Below, one piece after another: positions 49,645 to 58,307 of a stretch of DNA of 64,000 nt (positions are counted from its first letter, which is position 1; each line of letters opens with the position of its first letter). Source of the stretch: an uncultured Clostridia bacterium (GTDB lineage Bacteria; Bacillota; Clostridia; Christensenellales; Borkfalkiaceae). The notes beneath the pieces are model-generated. The model had not been told where the DNA came from and ran no database searches. It saw nothing but the letters and a program-made list of their open reading frames with translations. The stretch lies in the NCBI GenBank assembly GCA_947175325.1, contig CAMWME010000005.1:1-64000 (forward strand), read 5' to 3'. A program made the translations under genes and the position numbers.

Positions 49645-50079
49645 TTAAAGCTCCTTTACCATGACGAGGCAGTCCTCTCCGTCGGAGTAGTAGCGCGTTC
49701 TTGCGTACGCGCCTTTAAAGCCGCTTTTGAGGTACAGCTCCATGGCGATTGAATTGGATACGCGCACTTCCAAAAAAACTTTTTCCGCGCCGAGAGAGGC
49801 CGCCGTTTTTGTAAGCTCGGAAATTATCGCCGTTCCCACACCGCTGTGGCGGTAGGGTTCGGTTACGGCAACGTTGGCAATATCTGCAGTGCCCGCGGCA
49901 ACCGTTATGCCGCCGTAGCCGATAATTTCTCCCCCGTCCTCTGCAAGCACGCCGTGAAAGCTTTCGCTTTCGAAGCTTGAAGCAAGCATCTTAAAGCTCC
50001 ACGGTTCTAAGGGGAAGCACTCCGTCTCAATTTGGGATATGCGGAGTATATCCTTATATTCCCACTTTCTTATTTTCAC
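49645..50079 (-). CDS. rimI: Ribosomal protein-alanine N-acetyltransferase-like GNAT
   Basis: This 144-aa GNAT acetyltransferase has the acetyl-CoA loop VTEPYRHSGVGTAIISEL and a C-terminal GFKGAYARTRYYSDGEDC segment typical of RimI. It overlaps tsaB by 26 nt, the usual Firmicute tsaE-tsaB-rimI order. Its likely target is the N-terminus of ribosomal protein S18. Confidence 0.88.
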   Translation of the reverse strand: MKIRKWEYKDILRISQIETECFPLEPWSFKMLASSFESESFHGVLAEDGGEIIGYGGITVAAGTADIANVAVTEPYRHSGVGTAIISELTKTAASLGAEKVFLEVRVSNSIAMELYLKSGFKGAYARTRYYSDGEDCLVMVKEL

Positions 50080-50671
50080 AAAGCGCCTCCTCCGCTTGAC
50101 TTTTGCGAACGTAAAGCGCGTGCATATCGTTTGAAAGTTCGCCGCACTTTAAAGCCGCATTCATCAAGCAGTTTTTTACTTCGAGTTTGTTGTAGTTTTT
50201 AAACGGCAAGTCTTCGAAACCGAACAAAGGCGCGGGCAAAGCCGCAACCTCTTCTTCGGAAAGATACGAAGGCTTGAAGCAAACTTTTCCTTCCTCGTAT
50301 CCGCAGACGTAATAGTGCGCGTGCGCCGCGTCGATTACGACGAACGACTTTTTACTGTTGACATTATATGCAATAAGGTCGAACGCGGTGAGGGGCTTTA
50401 AGGGCTTATTTGCAGCGAGTGCAAAGCCCTTTGCCGTGGCAATGCCTATCCTTATACCCGTAAACGAGCCCGGCCCCGTTACCGCAGCGAAAAAGTCGCA
50501 CTCTTGCGGGGTGAGGGCAATTTCATTTAAAGCCTTATCTATTTCGTCCATTAAAACGACGGAATGCTGCATGGCGCAGTCGGGCAAGTGCCGTAAAACG
50601 GACTTATCCCCCTTTTGCGCGTAGACGGTTAAATGGCGTGAAGAAGTGTCAATTGCAAGAAAATCAGTCAT
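50054..50671 (-). CDS. tsaB: tRNA threonylcarbamoyladenosine biosynthesis protein TsaB
   Basis: This 205-aa ASKHA-fold protein begins FLAIDTSSRHLTV and has GPGSFTGIRIGIATAKGFA, the TsaB signature. It partners TsaD and TsaE to make t6A37 in tRNA reading ANN codons. It overlaps tsaE by 8 nt. TsaD is not in this window. Confidence 0.92.
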   Translation of the reverse strand: MTDFLAIDTSSRHLTVYAQKGDKSVLRHLPDCAMQHSVVLMDEIDKALNEIALTPQECDFFAAVTGPGSFTGIRIGIATAKGFALAANKPLKPLTAFDLIAYNVNSKKSFVVIDAAHAHYYVCGYEEGKVCFKPSYLSEEEVAALPAPLFGFEDLPFKNYNKLEVKNCLMNAALKCGELSNDMHALYVRKSQAEEALCENKKVGI

Positions 50672-51065
50672 AAATTATCTTTCTTTTACCCTCCTCAAGC
50701 TTTTCTATTGTTACGGTTTTATAAGCTTCGGGCAGAACCTCTTTGATATTTTCCGCCCACTCGATAACGCAAATACCGCCCGCGTAGAAATAATCGGTAA
50801 GCCCAAGCCCTTCCGCTTGCGCGCCGCTTTGTAAACGGTAGCAGTCGAAATGATACAGCTTGCCCGAATAGTCGTTCATATATGCGTAAGTGGGGCTGAG
50901 GATTTCTTCTTCTATCCCAAGCCCCTTGGCAACACCCTTACAAAAGACGGTTTTGCCCGCGCCCATTTCACCGTTTAAAACGACTACCGCGCCATTTTTT
51001 ATTGTTTTTGCGTAATTTTCCCCGAAACTAATCGTTTCTTCGGGGCTGTTTGAAATAAAAACCAT
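50664..51065 (-). CDS. tsaE: tRNA threonylcarbamoyladenosine biosynthesis ATPase TsaE
   Basis: This 133-aa P-loop ATPase (LNGEMGAGKTVFCKGVAKGL) with the conserved SPTYAYMNDYSGKLYHFDCYR is complete. It powers the t6A complex. First gene of the run tsaE-tsaB-rimI-hydrolase-murF-ddl. Upstream, the divergent region to 51233 holds the InlB-repeat lipoprotein promoter. Confidence 0.93.
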   Translation of the reverse strand: MVFISNSPEETISFGENYAKTIKNGAVVVLNGEMGAGKTVFCKGVAKGLGIEEEILSPTYAYMNDYSGKLYHFDCYRLQSGAQAEGLGLTDYFYAGGICVIEWAENIKEVLPEAYKTVTIEKLEEGKRKIIYD

Positions 51066-51232
51066 AATTTTTACAGCAATATAATACCATAAAAAAAATT
51101 ATTGTAAAAGGATTTACGGGAAAAATTTTTCAGTTAATTTTTGCAACCGGATTTAAACTAATTGTTGCTTTTTGCAAACAATTATATTACAATGTTTAAG
51201 TAATAGTTACTCACGATAATTAGAGGTGGATT

Positions 51233-52375
51233 ATGAAAAAGTTCATTAAATACGTGCTTATCACGTTATCCGCTATATCAATTTTGGCGGCTTGTTTTGC
51301 CTTCTTAGGCTGCAACGACAACCAAGAAGAGCAAGGAAAGCAAGAAGAAGAAACATTCGTTGATTATACGTTGAACAGCTTAGTCTGTTGGGTCAGCGGA
51401 CAAGACGTAATATACGTAGATGCTAACAATATGACCTCTACCGATCACTTCAATTACGACGCAATAATTCAGTCGTATGGTACTAAGGTAAGTATATCGG
51501 AAAAGGAAATCGAGTTTGTGAACGGCACCGTTTTATCTTATTACGGAAAAACGGGTTATCTGCTTGATGACGAAAGAGTTGTCTTCTTTGAACCCGCGTT
51601 GGAGCAGACCTTCAACTACGCAAGGCTTTCAAACGGAGTATTCCTTTTCGGTATTCAAATTGAAGTTTCGGGAATGACGGTAACCTATTATTTTGAATAC
51701 TATTCCCCTAACGCAATCACTCCTACCTATCAAGTAAAGTTTGACAGTCAAGGCGGAAGCATCGTTGCCCCCATAACCATCTTAAAGGGCTATGCGGCAA
51801 CAAAGCCCACCAACCCCACAAAGACGGGTTACACTTTCGTCGGATGGTATATAGATGAGAAATGTACCGTTGCATGGAATTTTTCAACTAAAATTTATAT
51901 GGATACCGTTTTGTATGCAAAATGGAGTGCTAACTATAACGACGTTAAGTTTAATTCAAACGGCGGAACAAACGTCAATACGTGGTGGATAAAAACGGGT
52001 GATACGGTTCCGAAGCCTTCCGACCCCACAAAGACGGGCTATACCTTTGCGGGGTGGTATGCGGATAGTTTTTTAAAGACCCCTTACGACTTTTCTACGG
52101 AAGTAAACAGTGATATGACTTTATACGCAAAGTGGACGCCTAAAACTTATACTATCACTTTCGACGCGAACGGCGGTACTTGCAGCGTTCAGACAAAGAC
52201 TGTAACCTTCGACACGAGAATAAGTCTTCCCACGCCCACTGCGCCGGAAGGCAAGAAATTTGATGGCTGGTTCTATGCAGACGACAATGGCTACGGGCAT
52301 TGGTTTGAGTCCGGCAGCATGTATTACGATGTTCCGTATTCTATAACTCTACACGCGGTGTGGACTAACATTTAA
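51233..52375 (+). CDS. Lipoprotein with three InlB B-type repeats
   Basis: This 380-aa protein has a lipobox near residue 26 (FLGC) and a unique domain up to about residue 165. Three beta-grasp repeats of the Listeria-Bacteroides (Flg_new) type follow, each with T-G-Y-T-F-x-G-W-Y and a Y-A-K-W end; the third is atypical (KKFDGWFY). It is a cell-surface protein; such repeats often carry adhesion or binding roles. A likely promoter is TTGTTG/TATTAC with 17 nt spacing in the upstream 165 nt. Terminator near 52400. Confidence 0.8.
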   Translation: MKKFIKYVLITLSAISILAACFAFLGCNDNQEEQGKQEEETFVDYTLNSLVCWVSGQDVIYVDANNMTSTDHFNYDAIIQSYGTKVSISEKEIEFVNGTVLSYYGKTGYLLDDERVVFFEPALEQTFNYARLSNGVFLFGIQIEVSGMTVTYYFEYYSPNAITPTYQVKFDSQGGSIVAPITILKGYAATKPTNPTKTGYTFVGWYIDEKCTVAWNFSTKIYMDTVLYAKWSANYNDVKFNSNGGTNVNTWWIKTGDTVPKPSDPTKTGYTFAGWYADSFLKTPYDFSTEVNSDMTLYAKWTPKTYTITFDANGGTCSVQTKTVTFDTRISLPTPTAPEGKKFDGWFYADDNGYGHWFESGSMYYDVPYSITLHAVWTNI

Positions 52376-52399
52376 TAATTAATTACATCGTCATAGCCG

Positions 52400-52435
52400 T
52401 TACTTGCAAACGCTTGTCGTACCGCAAGTAATGTT
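52400..52435 (+). terminator. Terminator-like hairpin
   Basis: TTACTTGC (52400-52407) pairs with GCAAGTAA (52424-52431), followed by TGTTTT. The loop is long (16 nt), so strength is doubtful. Confidence 0.45.
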
Positions 52436-52456
52436 TTGGAACTTACTAAATATTAC

Positions 52457-52485
52457 TTGACACGCACGAACGGCGTAGCTATAAT
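52457..52485 (+). promoter_or_regulatory. Consensus promoter of the FMN riboswitch-ribU unit
   Basis: TTGACA (52457-52462), 17 nt and TATAAT (52480-52485), a perfect sigma-A type match. Confidence 0.85.
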
Positions 52486-52503
52486 TAAATTACAATTTAA
52501 AGT

Positions 52504-52616
52504 TGTTCTTTGGGGCGGGGTGCAATTCCCCACCGGCAGTATAGTCTGCGAAGAGCGTTCGCTCCCGAACGGGTGAAATTCCCGTACCGACGGTAAAGTC
52601 CGGATGATAAAAGAAC
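52504..52616 (+). promoter_or_regulatory. FMN riboswitch (RFN element)
   Basis: P1 pairs GTTCTT (52504-52509) with AAGAAC (52611-52616). Inside are the hallmark blocks TTGGGGCGGGGTGCAA, TTCCCCACCGGCAGTA, GAACGGGTGAAATTCCCGTA and CCGACGGTAAAGTCCGGATG. It binds flavin mononucleotide. When bound, the terminator at 52641 is expected to form and shut ribU. Confidence 0.95.
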
Positions 52617-52640
52617 TGTAAAGCGGTTTTCGTTTTATTG

Positions 52641-52667
52641 CGCCCCGAATTTTCGGGGCGTATTTTT
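52641..52667 (+). terminator. Riboswitch expression-platform terminator
   Basis: CGCCCCGAA (52641-52649) mirrors TTCGGGGCG (52652-52660), then a T-rich tract before ribU. Confidence 0.8.
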
Positions 52668-52710
52668 ATGCAAAGAACGGCTTGAAAATAATTTTTTGAG
52701 AGGTTTACGT

Positions 52711-53394
52711 ATGGAAGAAAACGAAGAAATGCATCAAGTAACCAAGCCGAAAAACAAAATCGGCGAAGCGTTCAAAAACTATTTTACTGCAACCAGAATG
52801 GCGTATCTTGCGGTATTTACCGCGCTTGCCTACGTTTTGTATATGCCGTTTTTAGAGTTCCCTATTATCCCCGCCGTACCGTTTTTGAAAGTGGATTTTT
52901 CAAACTCATTCGTGATGATTTCGGGGTTTGCTCTTGGGCCCGTTGCGGGTGTCGTCGTGGGCGTGTTGAAAGAGATTTTACACGCGCTGACTTTCTCACA
53001 AACGGTTGGCGTCGGCGAGCTTGCAAATATTACGATTATGCTGCCCTACGTGCTTATTCCCTCAATAGTCTACAAAAAGCGCAAGGGAATTAAGGCAGTA
53101 ATAATTTCACTCGTTATAGGTTGCGTGTGCCAAGTTGTTTGGTCGATACCTACTAACTATCTTTTAACATTCCCCTTCTTTTTAATTGCTTACGCGGGTG
53201 CGCCCGACTGGGCAACGGGAATGGACTTCTATTTAAGCGTTTGGTATTGGGCGGTGCTTTTCAACTTCGTTAAAACGGTATTAATTACGATAGCCGTGCT
53301 CATTTTGTACAAGCCTTTATCCAAGCTTATTAAAATAACCAACGCCAAATTCAACGCTTTAAAATCAAAGAAAAAGCAAGAAAAAAATCAATAG
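52711..53394 (+). CDS. ribU: Riboflavin ECF transporter S component RibU
   Basis: This 227-aa membrane protein with about six helices has the S-component opening (TRMAYLAVFTALAYVLYMPF) and the LKVDFSNSFVMISGFALGP loop typical of RibU. ATG at 52711 has GAGAGG 7 nt upstream; the longer frame starts at a TTG that overlaps it. The FMN riboswitch directly upstream confirms riboflavin as substrate. The stop codon is the first part of a dispersed-motif copy. Confidence 0.93.
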   Translation: MEENEEMHQVTKPKNKIGEAFKNYFTATRMAYLAVFTALAYVLYMPFLEFPIIPAVPFLKVDFSNSFVMISGFALGPVAGVVVGVLKEILHALTFSQTVGVGELANITIMLPYVLIPSIVYKKRKGIKAVIISLVIGCVCQVVWSIPTNYLLTFPFFLIAYAGAPDWATGMDFYLSVWYWAVLFNFVKTVLITIAVLILYKPLSKLIKITNAKFNALKSKKKQEKNQ

Positions 53395-53419
53395 ACCCCC
53401 ACATATGCTTGAAATAACG
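53394..53419 (+). repeat. Dispersed 26-bp motif, after ribU
   Basis: GACCCCCACATATGC, TTG, AAATAACG. It starts at the last base of the ribU stop codon. AAATAACGCTATTT also forms an inverted repeat. Confidence 0.7.
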
Positions 53420-53429
53420 CTATTTTTAT

Positions 53430-53464
53430 AAAAGCGGCGGCGCATTTTATGCGCCGCCGCTTTT
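53430..53464. terminator. Bidirectional terminator between ribU and trxA
   Basis: A 16-bp GC-rich stem (53430-53445 with 53449-53464), with A and T tails on both sides. Confidence 0.85.
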
Positions 53465-53471
53465 AACTTTT

Positions 53472-53783
53472 TTAAAGATTTTTTGAAAGAAACTCGTCCA
53501 TTTCGGACTTAGAAGTATACCCCAAACTGCTATCGGCAAGCTCTCCGTTTTTAAACACCCCGACGAGGGGAATCGAAGTTACGCCGTAGCGGGCGGCAAG
53601 CTCAAAATTGTTATCAATATCAACCTTTACGAACACGGCTTTATCGGAATACTTCTCAGCCGCTCCCTCCATTACGGGTGCAAGCATTTTGCAAGGTCCG
53701 CACCACGTTGCGTAAAAATCGCAAACCACGGGTTTCTCGCCTTTTAACAGTTCGTCAAAGCGAGCAACGTCAATACTTTCCAT
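53472..53783 (-). CDS. trxA: Thioredoxin
   Basis: This 103-aa disulfide reductase has the WCGPC active site (FYATWCGPCKML), the cis-Pro in TSIPLVG and a short C-terminal helix. It overlaps hisS by 1 nt. It is the last gene of its run and ends at a strong terminator. No signal peptide, so cytoplasmic. Confidence 0.95.
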   Translation of the reverse strand: MESIDVARFDELLKGEKPVVCDFYATWCGPCKMLAPVMEGAAEKYSDKAVFVKVDIDNNFELAARYGVTSIPLVGVFKNGELADSSLGYTSKSEMDEFLSKNL

Positions 53784-55042
53784 TATTTATCCTCCTTGCA
53801 TAAGTATGAGTAAAGTTCAGCGATTTTAACCGCGGAAGTCGTTCCGTCAGACATTTTTTTGACGTTTAAAACGCTGCTTTCAAGCTCGCTTTCGCCTATT
53901 ACGGCAACGAACTTTGCGCCCGTTTTATCGGCGTATTTTAACTGCGCCTTTACGCTTCTTTGCATATGGTCGACTTCGGCGCACACGCCGTTGCCCCTTA
54001 AACCCGCCGCAATTTTAAAGGCTTGCGCCCTTGATTTTTCGTCCATTCCCGCCAAATAAATAAGCGGAACGCTATCTTCGGGGAAGGGTACGCCCGTGTT
54101 TTCCATTAAAAGAAGAAGTCGCTCTATTCCCGCAGCAAAGCCTATCGCGGGAAGGGGATTGCCGCCAAGCTCCGACAAAAGTCCGTCGTATCTACCGCCG
54201 CCGCACACCGTGCCTTGCGAGCCTATTTCAGTAGAAACGAACTCGAAAACGGTGCGTGAATAATAGTCTAGACCCCTTACTATGTTGGAGTTAACGGTAT
54301 ACTCGAGCCCTTCGGCGTCCAAAAGCGAGCGTACGCCGTCAAAGTGTTTTTTGCAGTCGTCGCAAAGATAATCGGTGATTTTGGGTGCGCCTTTTGCAAT
54401 GTTTTTGCACTTTTCTTCCTTGCAGTCAAGCATTCTCAAAGGGTTTTTATCAAACCTTGAACGGCAGTTTGCACACATTTCTTCAAGGTGCGGTGCAAAG
54501 TAATTTTTAAGCGCTTTATTATATTCGTTGCGGCATATGCGGCACCCAATCGAATTTATTTCGAGTTTTACGCCCTTAATTTTCAGCTTGTCCAAAAAGG
54601 ACGAAGCGGCAAAAATAACCTCCGCATCGGTTTCGGGAGAGGACGAGCCGAACACCTCGATACCGAACTGGTGGAACTCCCTAAGCCTTCCCGCTTGCGG
54701 GTTTTCATAACGGAACGCGGGCGTGATATAAAAAGTTTTGACGGGCATAGGTGAGCTTGCAAGACCGTTCTCAATGAACATTCTTGCAACGCCCGCAGTA
54801 CCTTCGGGCTTTAAGGTCATTGACCTTCCGCCTTTATCCTCGAAGGTGTACATCTCTTTGTTTACGACGTCCGTTGTTTCACCCACGCCGCGCTTGAAAA
54901 GCTCGGTATGCTCGAAGGTCGGGGTGCGTACTTCTTTAAGGTTAAAGACGCGCGCAACCTCCCGCGCGGTTTCCTCTACGTATTGCCATTTATAAGATTG
55001 GTTGGGCAGAACGTCCTTCGTGCCCCTAGGTACGTTAATCAT
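53783..55042 (-). CDS. hisS: Histidyl-tRNA synthetase
   Basis: This 419-aa class II synthetase starts NVPRGTKDVLP, has motif 2 (FRYENPQAGRLREFHQFGIE), the His-specific VRGLDYYSRTVFE and AIGFAAGIERLLLL of motif 3. A cysteine-rich insertion (GCRICRNEYN, CANCRSRF, CDDCKKHF) is present, as in one bacterial HisRS subtype. It precedes trxA. Confidence 0.95.
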   Translation of the reverse strand: MINVPRGTKDVLPNQSYKWQYVEETAREVARVFNLKEVRTPTFEHTELFKRGVGETTDVVNKEMYTFEDKGGRSMTLKPEGTAGVARMFIENGLASSPMPVKTFYITPAFRYENPQAGRLREFHQFGIEVFGSSSPETDAEVIFAASSFLDKLKIKGVKLEINSIGCRICRNEYNKALKNYFAPHLEEMCANCRSRFDKNPLRMLDCKEEKCKNIAKGAPKITDYLCDDCKKHFDGVRSLLDAEGLEYTVNSNIVRGLDYYSRTVFEFVSTEIGSQGTVCGGGRYDGLLSELGGNPLPAIGFAAGIERLLLLMENTGVPFPEDSVPLIYLAGMDEKSRAQAFKIAAGLRGNGVCAEVDHMQRSVKAQLKYADKTGAKFVAVIGESELESSVLNVKKMSDGTTSAVKIAELYSYLCKEDK

Positions 55043-55058
55043 AATTAAACCTTCATCT

Positions 55059-56333
55059 TTAATTATTTACAGTTATGCCGAAGTATTTATCCAACGCGGC
55101 AATTGCGTCCTCGTGGTCCCATTCGGCAGCCTTCTTCCACAGCTCTTTTGCCTTCTGCTTGTCGCTTTCAACGCCCTTGCCGAAAAAGTAGCACACGCCA
55201 AGCTTATACCAAGAAATTGAATCGCCGCCCAAGTTTTTCTCGGAGGTTTCTTCAATAAGCATTTCAAAAGCCTTTTTTTCGTCCTTTTCTACGCCTATAC
55301 CTTCAAGATAGCAATCAATAAGCTCTTGTCTTGACAAGATATTGTCTGCCTTTTTAAAGTATTCTACGGCCCTCTTTTCGTCTTTTGATACGCTTTCGCC
55401 GTTCAAATAGCACAGCCCTAAGCCGTACAGCCCCATACTGTCACCGAGCTCGGCGTGCTTTGAAAACAGCTCGAAAGCCTTATTTACGTCTTTTTCGAAG
55501 ACTTCGCCGTGCATAAGCCTAAAAGCTACGGCAACTTCGGCTTGGGTATAACCCGCCGCTATCGCCTTATCGAACCAGCTTTTTATCTCGGCGGGGTCGG
55601 CGTCCATTCTCTCGTACTCTAATGCGATAGCGTAAAAAGCCTTTGCCTCGTCCATTTCGGCGGCTTTTTTGTACCAAGCAATCGCGTTCTCTCTGTCACC
55701 GTCCATTGAATAATGCTGCGCGACTTGCAAAATATCGTCCAAATCGCCCGATGCCTCAGCCGCTTTTGCAAGCCACTTTAACGCGTTCTCTTCGTCCTCA
55801 TACCCAAGCGCGTACACAAGCGAAACTGATTTCATAAAATCAACGTTGCCCTTTTCGGCAAGCGGAAGATAATATTTTAAAGCCTTTTCGGGGTCCTCTT
55901 CAATGACCGGCGTGCCGGTGTCGCGACCGTAATTATATATATCGCCAAGCTTTTGCATAGCTTCTTCGTGTTCTTGCGCGGCAGCTTTTTCAAACCATTC
56001 TATCGCTAAGTCGTTTTGCTCGTAATCGTAATCGCAACCGACCTCGTACTGCGCTTGTGCATAGCCGAGCTCGGCTGATTTTTTAACGAGTTCTTCCGAA
56101 AGAATAATATCTCTGTCAACGCCGTCGCCTTCTTTGTACTTTAATGCAAGCTCGTAAACGCCCTCGCCGTCAAGCCCGACGCAAAGCTGATTTGCGTATT
56201 CTTCCTTTTTTTCTCGGTAACTGCGGGAATCGCTTCCGCCCCTTTTTCTACGGCAGATAAAGAATAACGCGATAATTACGCCCACCGCGCACGCACAAAA
56301 ACCGCAAGTAAATATTATCTCAAAAGTATCCAT
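55059..56333 (-). CDS. Membrane-anchored Sel1/TPR repeat protein
   Basis: This 424-aa protein has one N-terminal membrane segment (CACAVGVIIALFFICRR) and a basic stop. About ten Sel1-type helical repeats follow (AQYEVGCDYDYEQNDLAIEW, YKKAAEMDEAKAFYAIAL, LGLCYLNGESVSKDEKRAVE). Such scaffolds bind other proteins. Partners unknown. It lies upstream of hisS by 16 nt. A dispersed-motif copy stands just before the start codon. Confidence 0.8.
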   Translation of the reverse strand: MDTFEIIFTCGFCACAVGVIIALFFICRRKRGGSDSRSYREKKEEYANQLCVGLDGEGVYELALKYKEGDGVDRDIILSEELVKKSAELGYAQAQYEVGCDYDYEQNDLAIEWFEKAAAQEHEEAMQKLGDIYNYGRDTGTPVIEEDPEKALKYYLPLAEKGNVDFMKSVSLVYALGYEDEENALKWLAKAAEASGDLDDILQVAQHYSMDGDRENAIAWYKKAAEMDEAKAFYAIALEYERMDADPAEIKSWFDKAIAAGYTQAEVAVAFRLMHGEVFEKDVNKAFELFSKHAELGDSMGLYGLGLCYLNGESVSKDEKRAVEYFKKADNILSRQELIDCYLEGIGVEKDEKKAFEMLIEETSEKNLGGDSISWYKLGVCYFFGKGVESDKQKAKELWKKAAEWDHEDAIAALDKYFGITVNN

Positions 56334-56343
56334 TTTTACGATA

Positions 56344-56369
56344 GACCCCCATATATGCCTTAAATAACG
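56344..56369 (+). repeat. Dispersed 26-bp motif, hslU-Sel1 gap
   Basis: GACCCCCATATATGC, CTT, AAATAACG, the best match to consensus. Upstream TTTTTACGATA is shared with 25487. AAATAACGGTATTT forms an inverted repeat. Confidence 0.7.
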
Positions 56370-56378
56370 GTATTTTCG

Positions 56379-57689
56379 TTATAAAACGTACTTCTTTAAA
56401 TCACGGTTTTTAATTATATTTTCAAGGTGCTCTTCAACGTACTTTTCGTTGACTTCAACGGGGATTACGGGGTAATCGTTGCCGCCCGCGTTGTAAGAAA
56501 TATCTTCTAAAAGATACTCCATAACGGTGTGAAGGCGTCTCGCGCCGATGTCCTCGGAAGTGTTGTTGATATCCTCCGAAACCTCGGCGATTTTTTCAAT
56601 TGCATCCTTAGTAAAGTGCAAGTCGATATTGTCAACCGCAAGCAACGCCGAATACTGAGTGGTAATAGCGTTCTGGGGCTGAGTGAGAATATTGACGAAG
56701 TCTTCCTTTGTAAGGCTTTTAAGCTCGACTTGAATGGGGAATCTTCCTTGAAGCTCGGGGATTAAATCCTCCACCTTTGAAACGTGGAAAGCACCCGCCG
56801 CGATAAACAAAATATAGTCGGTTTTTACGGGCCCGTATTTAGTCATTACGGTGCAGCCCTCGACGATGGGAAGAATGTCGCGCTGAACGCCCTCGCGCGA
56901 AACGTCCGCGCCGTGGTTGCCCTTGCCCGCAATTTTGTCAATTTCGTCGATAAAGATAATTCCGTCGTTCTCCGCACGGCGCAAAGCCTCTGCATTGACG
57001 GCGTCGTTGTCGATAAGCTTATCCGCTTCTTCGGCGATGATAAGGTTCTTCGCCTCTTTTACGGTAATCTTGCGCTTCTTTTTCTTGTTCATTCCTATGC
57101 CGCTGAAAATGGAGCCCAAGTCAATTGCCGCGCCGCTGCCGGGGGATAATTCCAACGGCTTGGGTATATCGTCAACTTCTATCTCGATTACGGCGTTGTC
57201 GTGCTTGCCGGCATGAATTTCTTCAACCAGCTTGTCCTCGAATACGGCTTTTGCCGTTTCACCGCGCTCATCCTTCTTGACTTCCGCAAGAACTTTTGCG
57301 ATGCGCCTTTCGGCAACTGCAGTCGCCTTATAGCTTACTTCCGCCGTCTTTTCCTCTTTTACGAGGCGGATAGCGCACTCTGCAAGGTCGCGCACCATAC
57401 TCTCGACGTCGCGCCCTACGTAGCCCACTTCGGTGTACTTGGTCGCCTCAACCTTAATAAAAGGCGCTTTTACGAGCTTTGCAAGTCTTCTTGCAATTTC
57501 GGTTTTGCCGACGCCCGTGGGGCCCTTCATTATAATGTTTTTGGGCGTAATCTCGTCTTGTAATGCGGGCGAAAGCTGACTGCGGCGGTAACGGTTACGA
57601 AGCGCTATTGCAACCGCCTTCTTCGCCTCGTCTTGCCCGATAATGTATTTGTTCAGTTCGTGTACTATCTGTTTAGGTGTCAAATCCAC
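56379..57689 (-). CDS. hslU: ATP-dependent protease ATPase subunit HslU
   Basis: This AAA+ unfoldase of about 436 aa pairs with HslV. Walker A (MKGPTGVGKTEIARRL), the pore loop GYVGRDVESM, Walker B IIFIDEIDKIAGK and GARRLHTVMEYLLEDI are intact. The longest frame begins inside hslV. I place the start at GTG (57689), because AAGGGGGT lies 7 nt before and DLTPKQIVHELNKYIIGQ is the usual opening. It begins 13 nt after the hslV stop. Confidence 0.93.
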   Translation of the reverse strand: MDLTPKQIVHELNKYIIGQDEAKKAVAIALRNRYRRSQLSPALQDEITPKNIIMKGPTGVGKTEIARRLAKLVKAPFIKVEATKYTEVGYVGRDVESMVRDLAECAIRLVKEEKTAEVSYKATAVAERRIAKVLAEVKKDERGETAKAVFEDKLVEEIHAGKHDNAVIEIEVDDIPKPLELSPGSGAAIDLGSIFSGIGMNKKKKRKITVKEAKNLIIAEEADKLIDNDAVNAEALRRAENDGIIFIDEIDKIAGKGNHGADVSREGVQRDILPIVEGCTVMTKYGPVKTDYILFIAAGAFHVSKVEDLIPELQGRFPIQVELKSLTKEDFVNILTQPQNAITTQYSALLAVDNIDLHFTKDAIEKIAEVSEDINNTSEDIGARRLHTVMEYLLEDISYNAGGNDYPVIPVEVNEKYVEEHLENIIKNRDLKKYVL

Positions 57690-57702
57690 TGCCGTTACCC
57701 CC

Positions 57703-58239
57703 TTATATGCACTCACATTTGATGTTATCATTGGTGAATACGCAGATTTCGCTTGCAATTTTTAACGATTTTTTGGCGATGTCCGCGGCGGTGAAGTCGG
57801 TATTCTGATACAGTGCGCGCGCCGCCGCCAAAGCGTAGTTGCCGCCGCTGCCTATTGCCGCAATGCCGTCGTCCGGTTCGATTACTTCGCCGGTGCCCGA
57901 AACTATTAAAAGCGTGTCCTTATCGGCAACTATCATTAAAGCCTCTAACTTTCTTACGGCTTTATCCGAACGCCAAAGCTCGGCAAGCTCCACGGCCGAG
58001 CGCATAAGGTTGCCCGAGAATTTGTTGAGCATACCTTCGAACTTTTCACTCAAAGAAAACGCGTCCGAAACCGAACCAGCAAAGCCCAAGATAACTTTGC
58101 CGCCGTAAATTCTTCTAACCTTCTGTGCGGAATTTTTGAAAATTACGCTTTCGCCCATGGTAACTTGTCCGTCGCCCGCGATAGCCGTTTCGCCGTTTCT
58201 TTTTACGGCGCAAATAGTAGTTGCGTGAAATTCTGTCAT
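57703..58239 (-). CDS. hslV: ATP-dependent protease subunit HslV
   Basis: This 178-aa proteasome-like peptidase begins [16 protein letters not shown]. After removal of the first residues the Thr in HATTI gives the N-terminal nucleophile; GDGQVTMGE and [14 protein letters not shown] are conserved. It is encoded before hslU in one operon. The promoter region 58240-58307 shows no strong consensus boxes. Confidence 0.93.
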   Translation of the reverse strand: MTEFHATTICAVKRNGETAIAGDGQVTMGESVIFKNSAQKVRRIYGGKVILGFAGSVSDAFSLSEKFEGMLNKFSGNLMRSAVELAELWRSDKAVRKLEALMIVADKDTLLIVSGTGEVIEPDDGIAAIGSGGNYALAAARALYQNTDFTAADIAKKSLKIASEICVFTNDNIKCECI

Positions 58240-58307
58240 TTTAAAATCCTCTTTAAAAACGTCTTATACTTTAATGTAAACTTTTTTGCGCCCGTTGAAA
58301 CTAAATA

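Noticed and set aside
57695..57716. CCCCCTTATATGC in front of hslU resembles the left half of the dispersed motif.
   Set aside because: The C run is the complement of the hslU ribosome site and the right half is absent.
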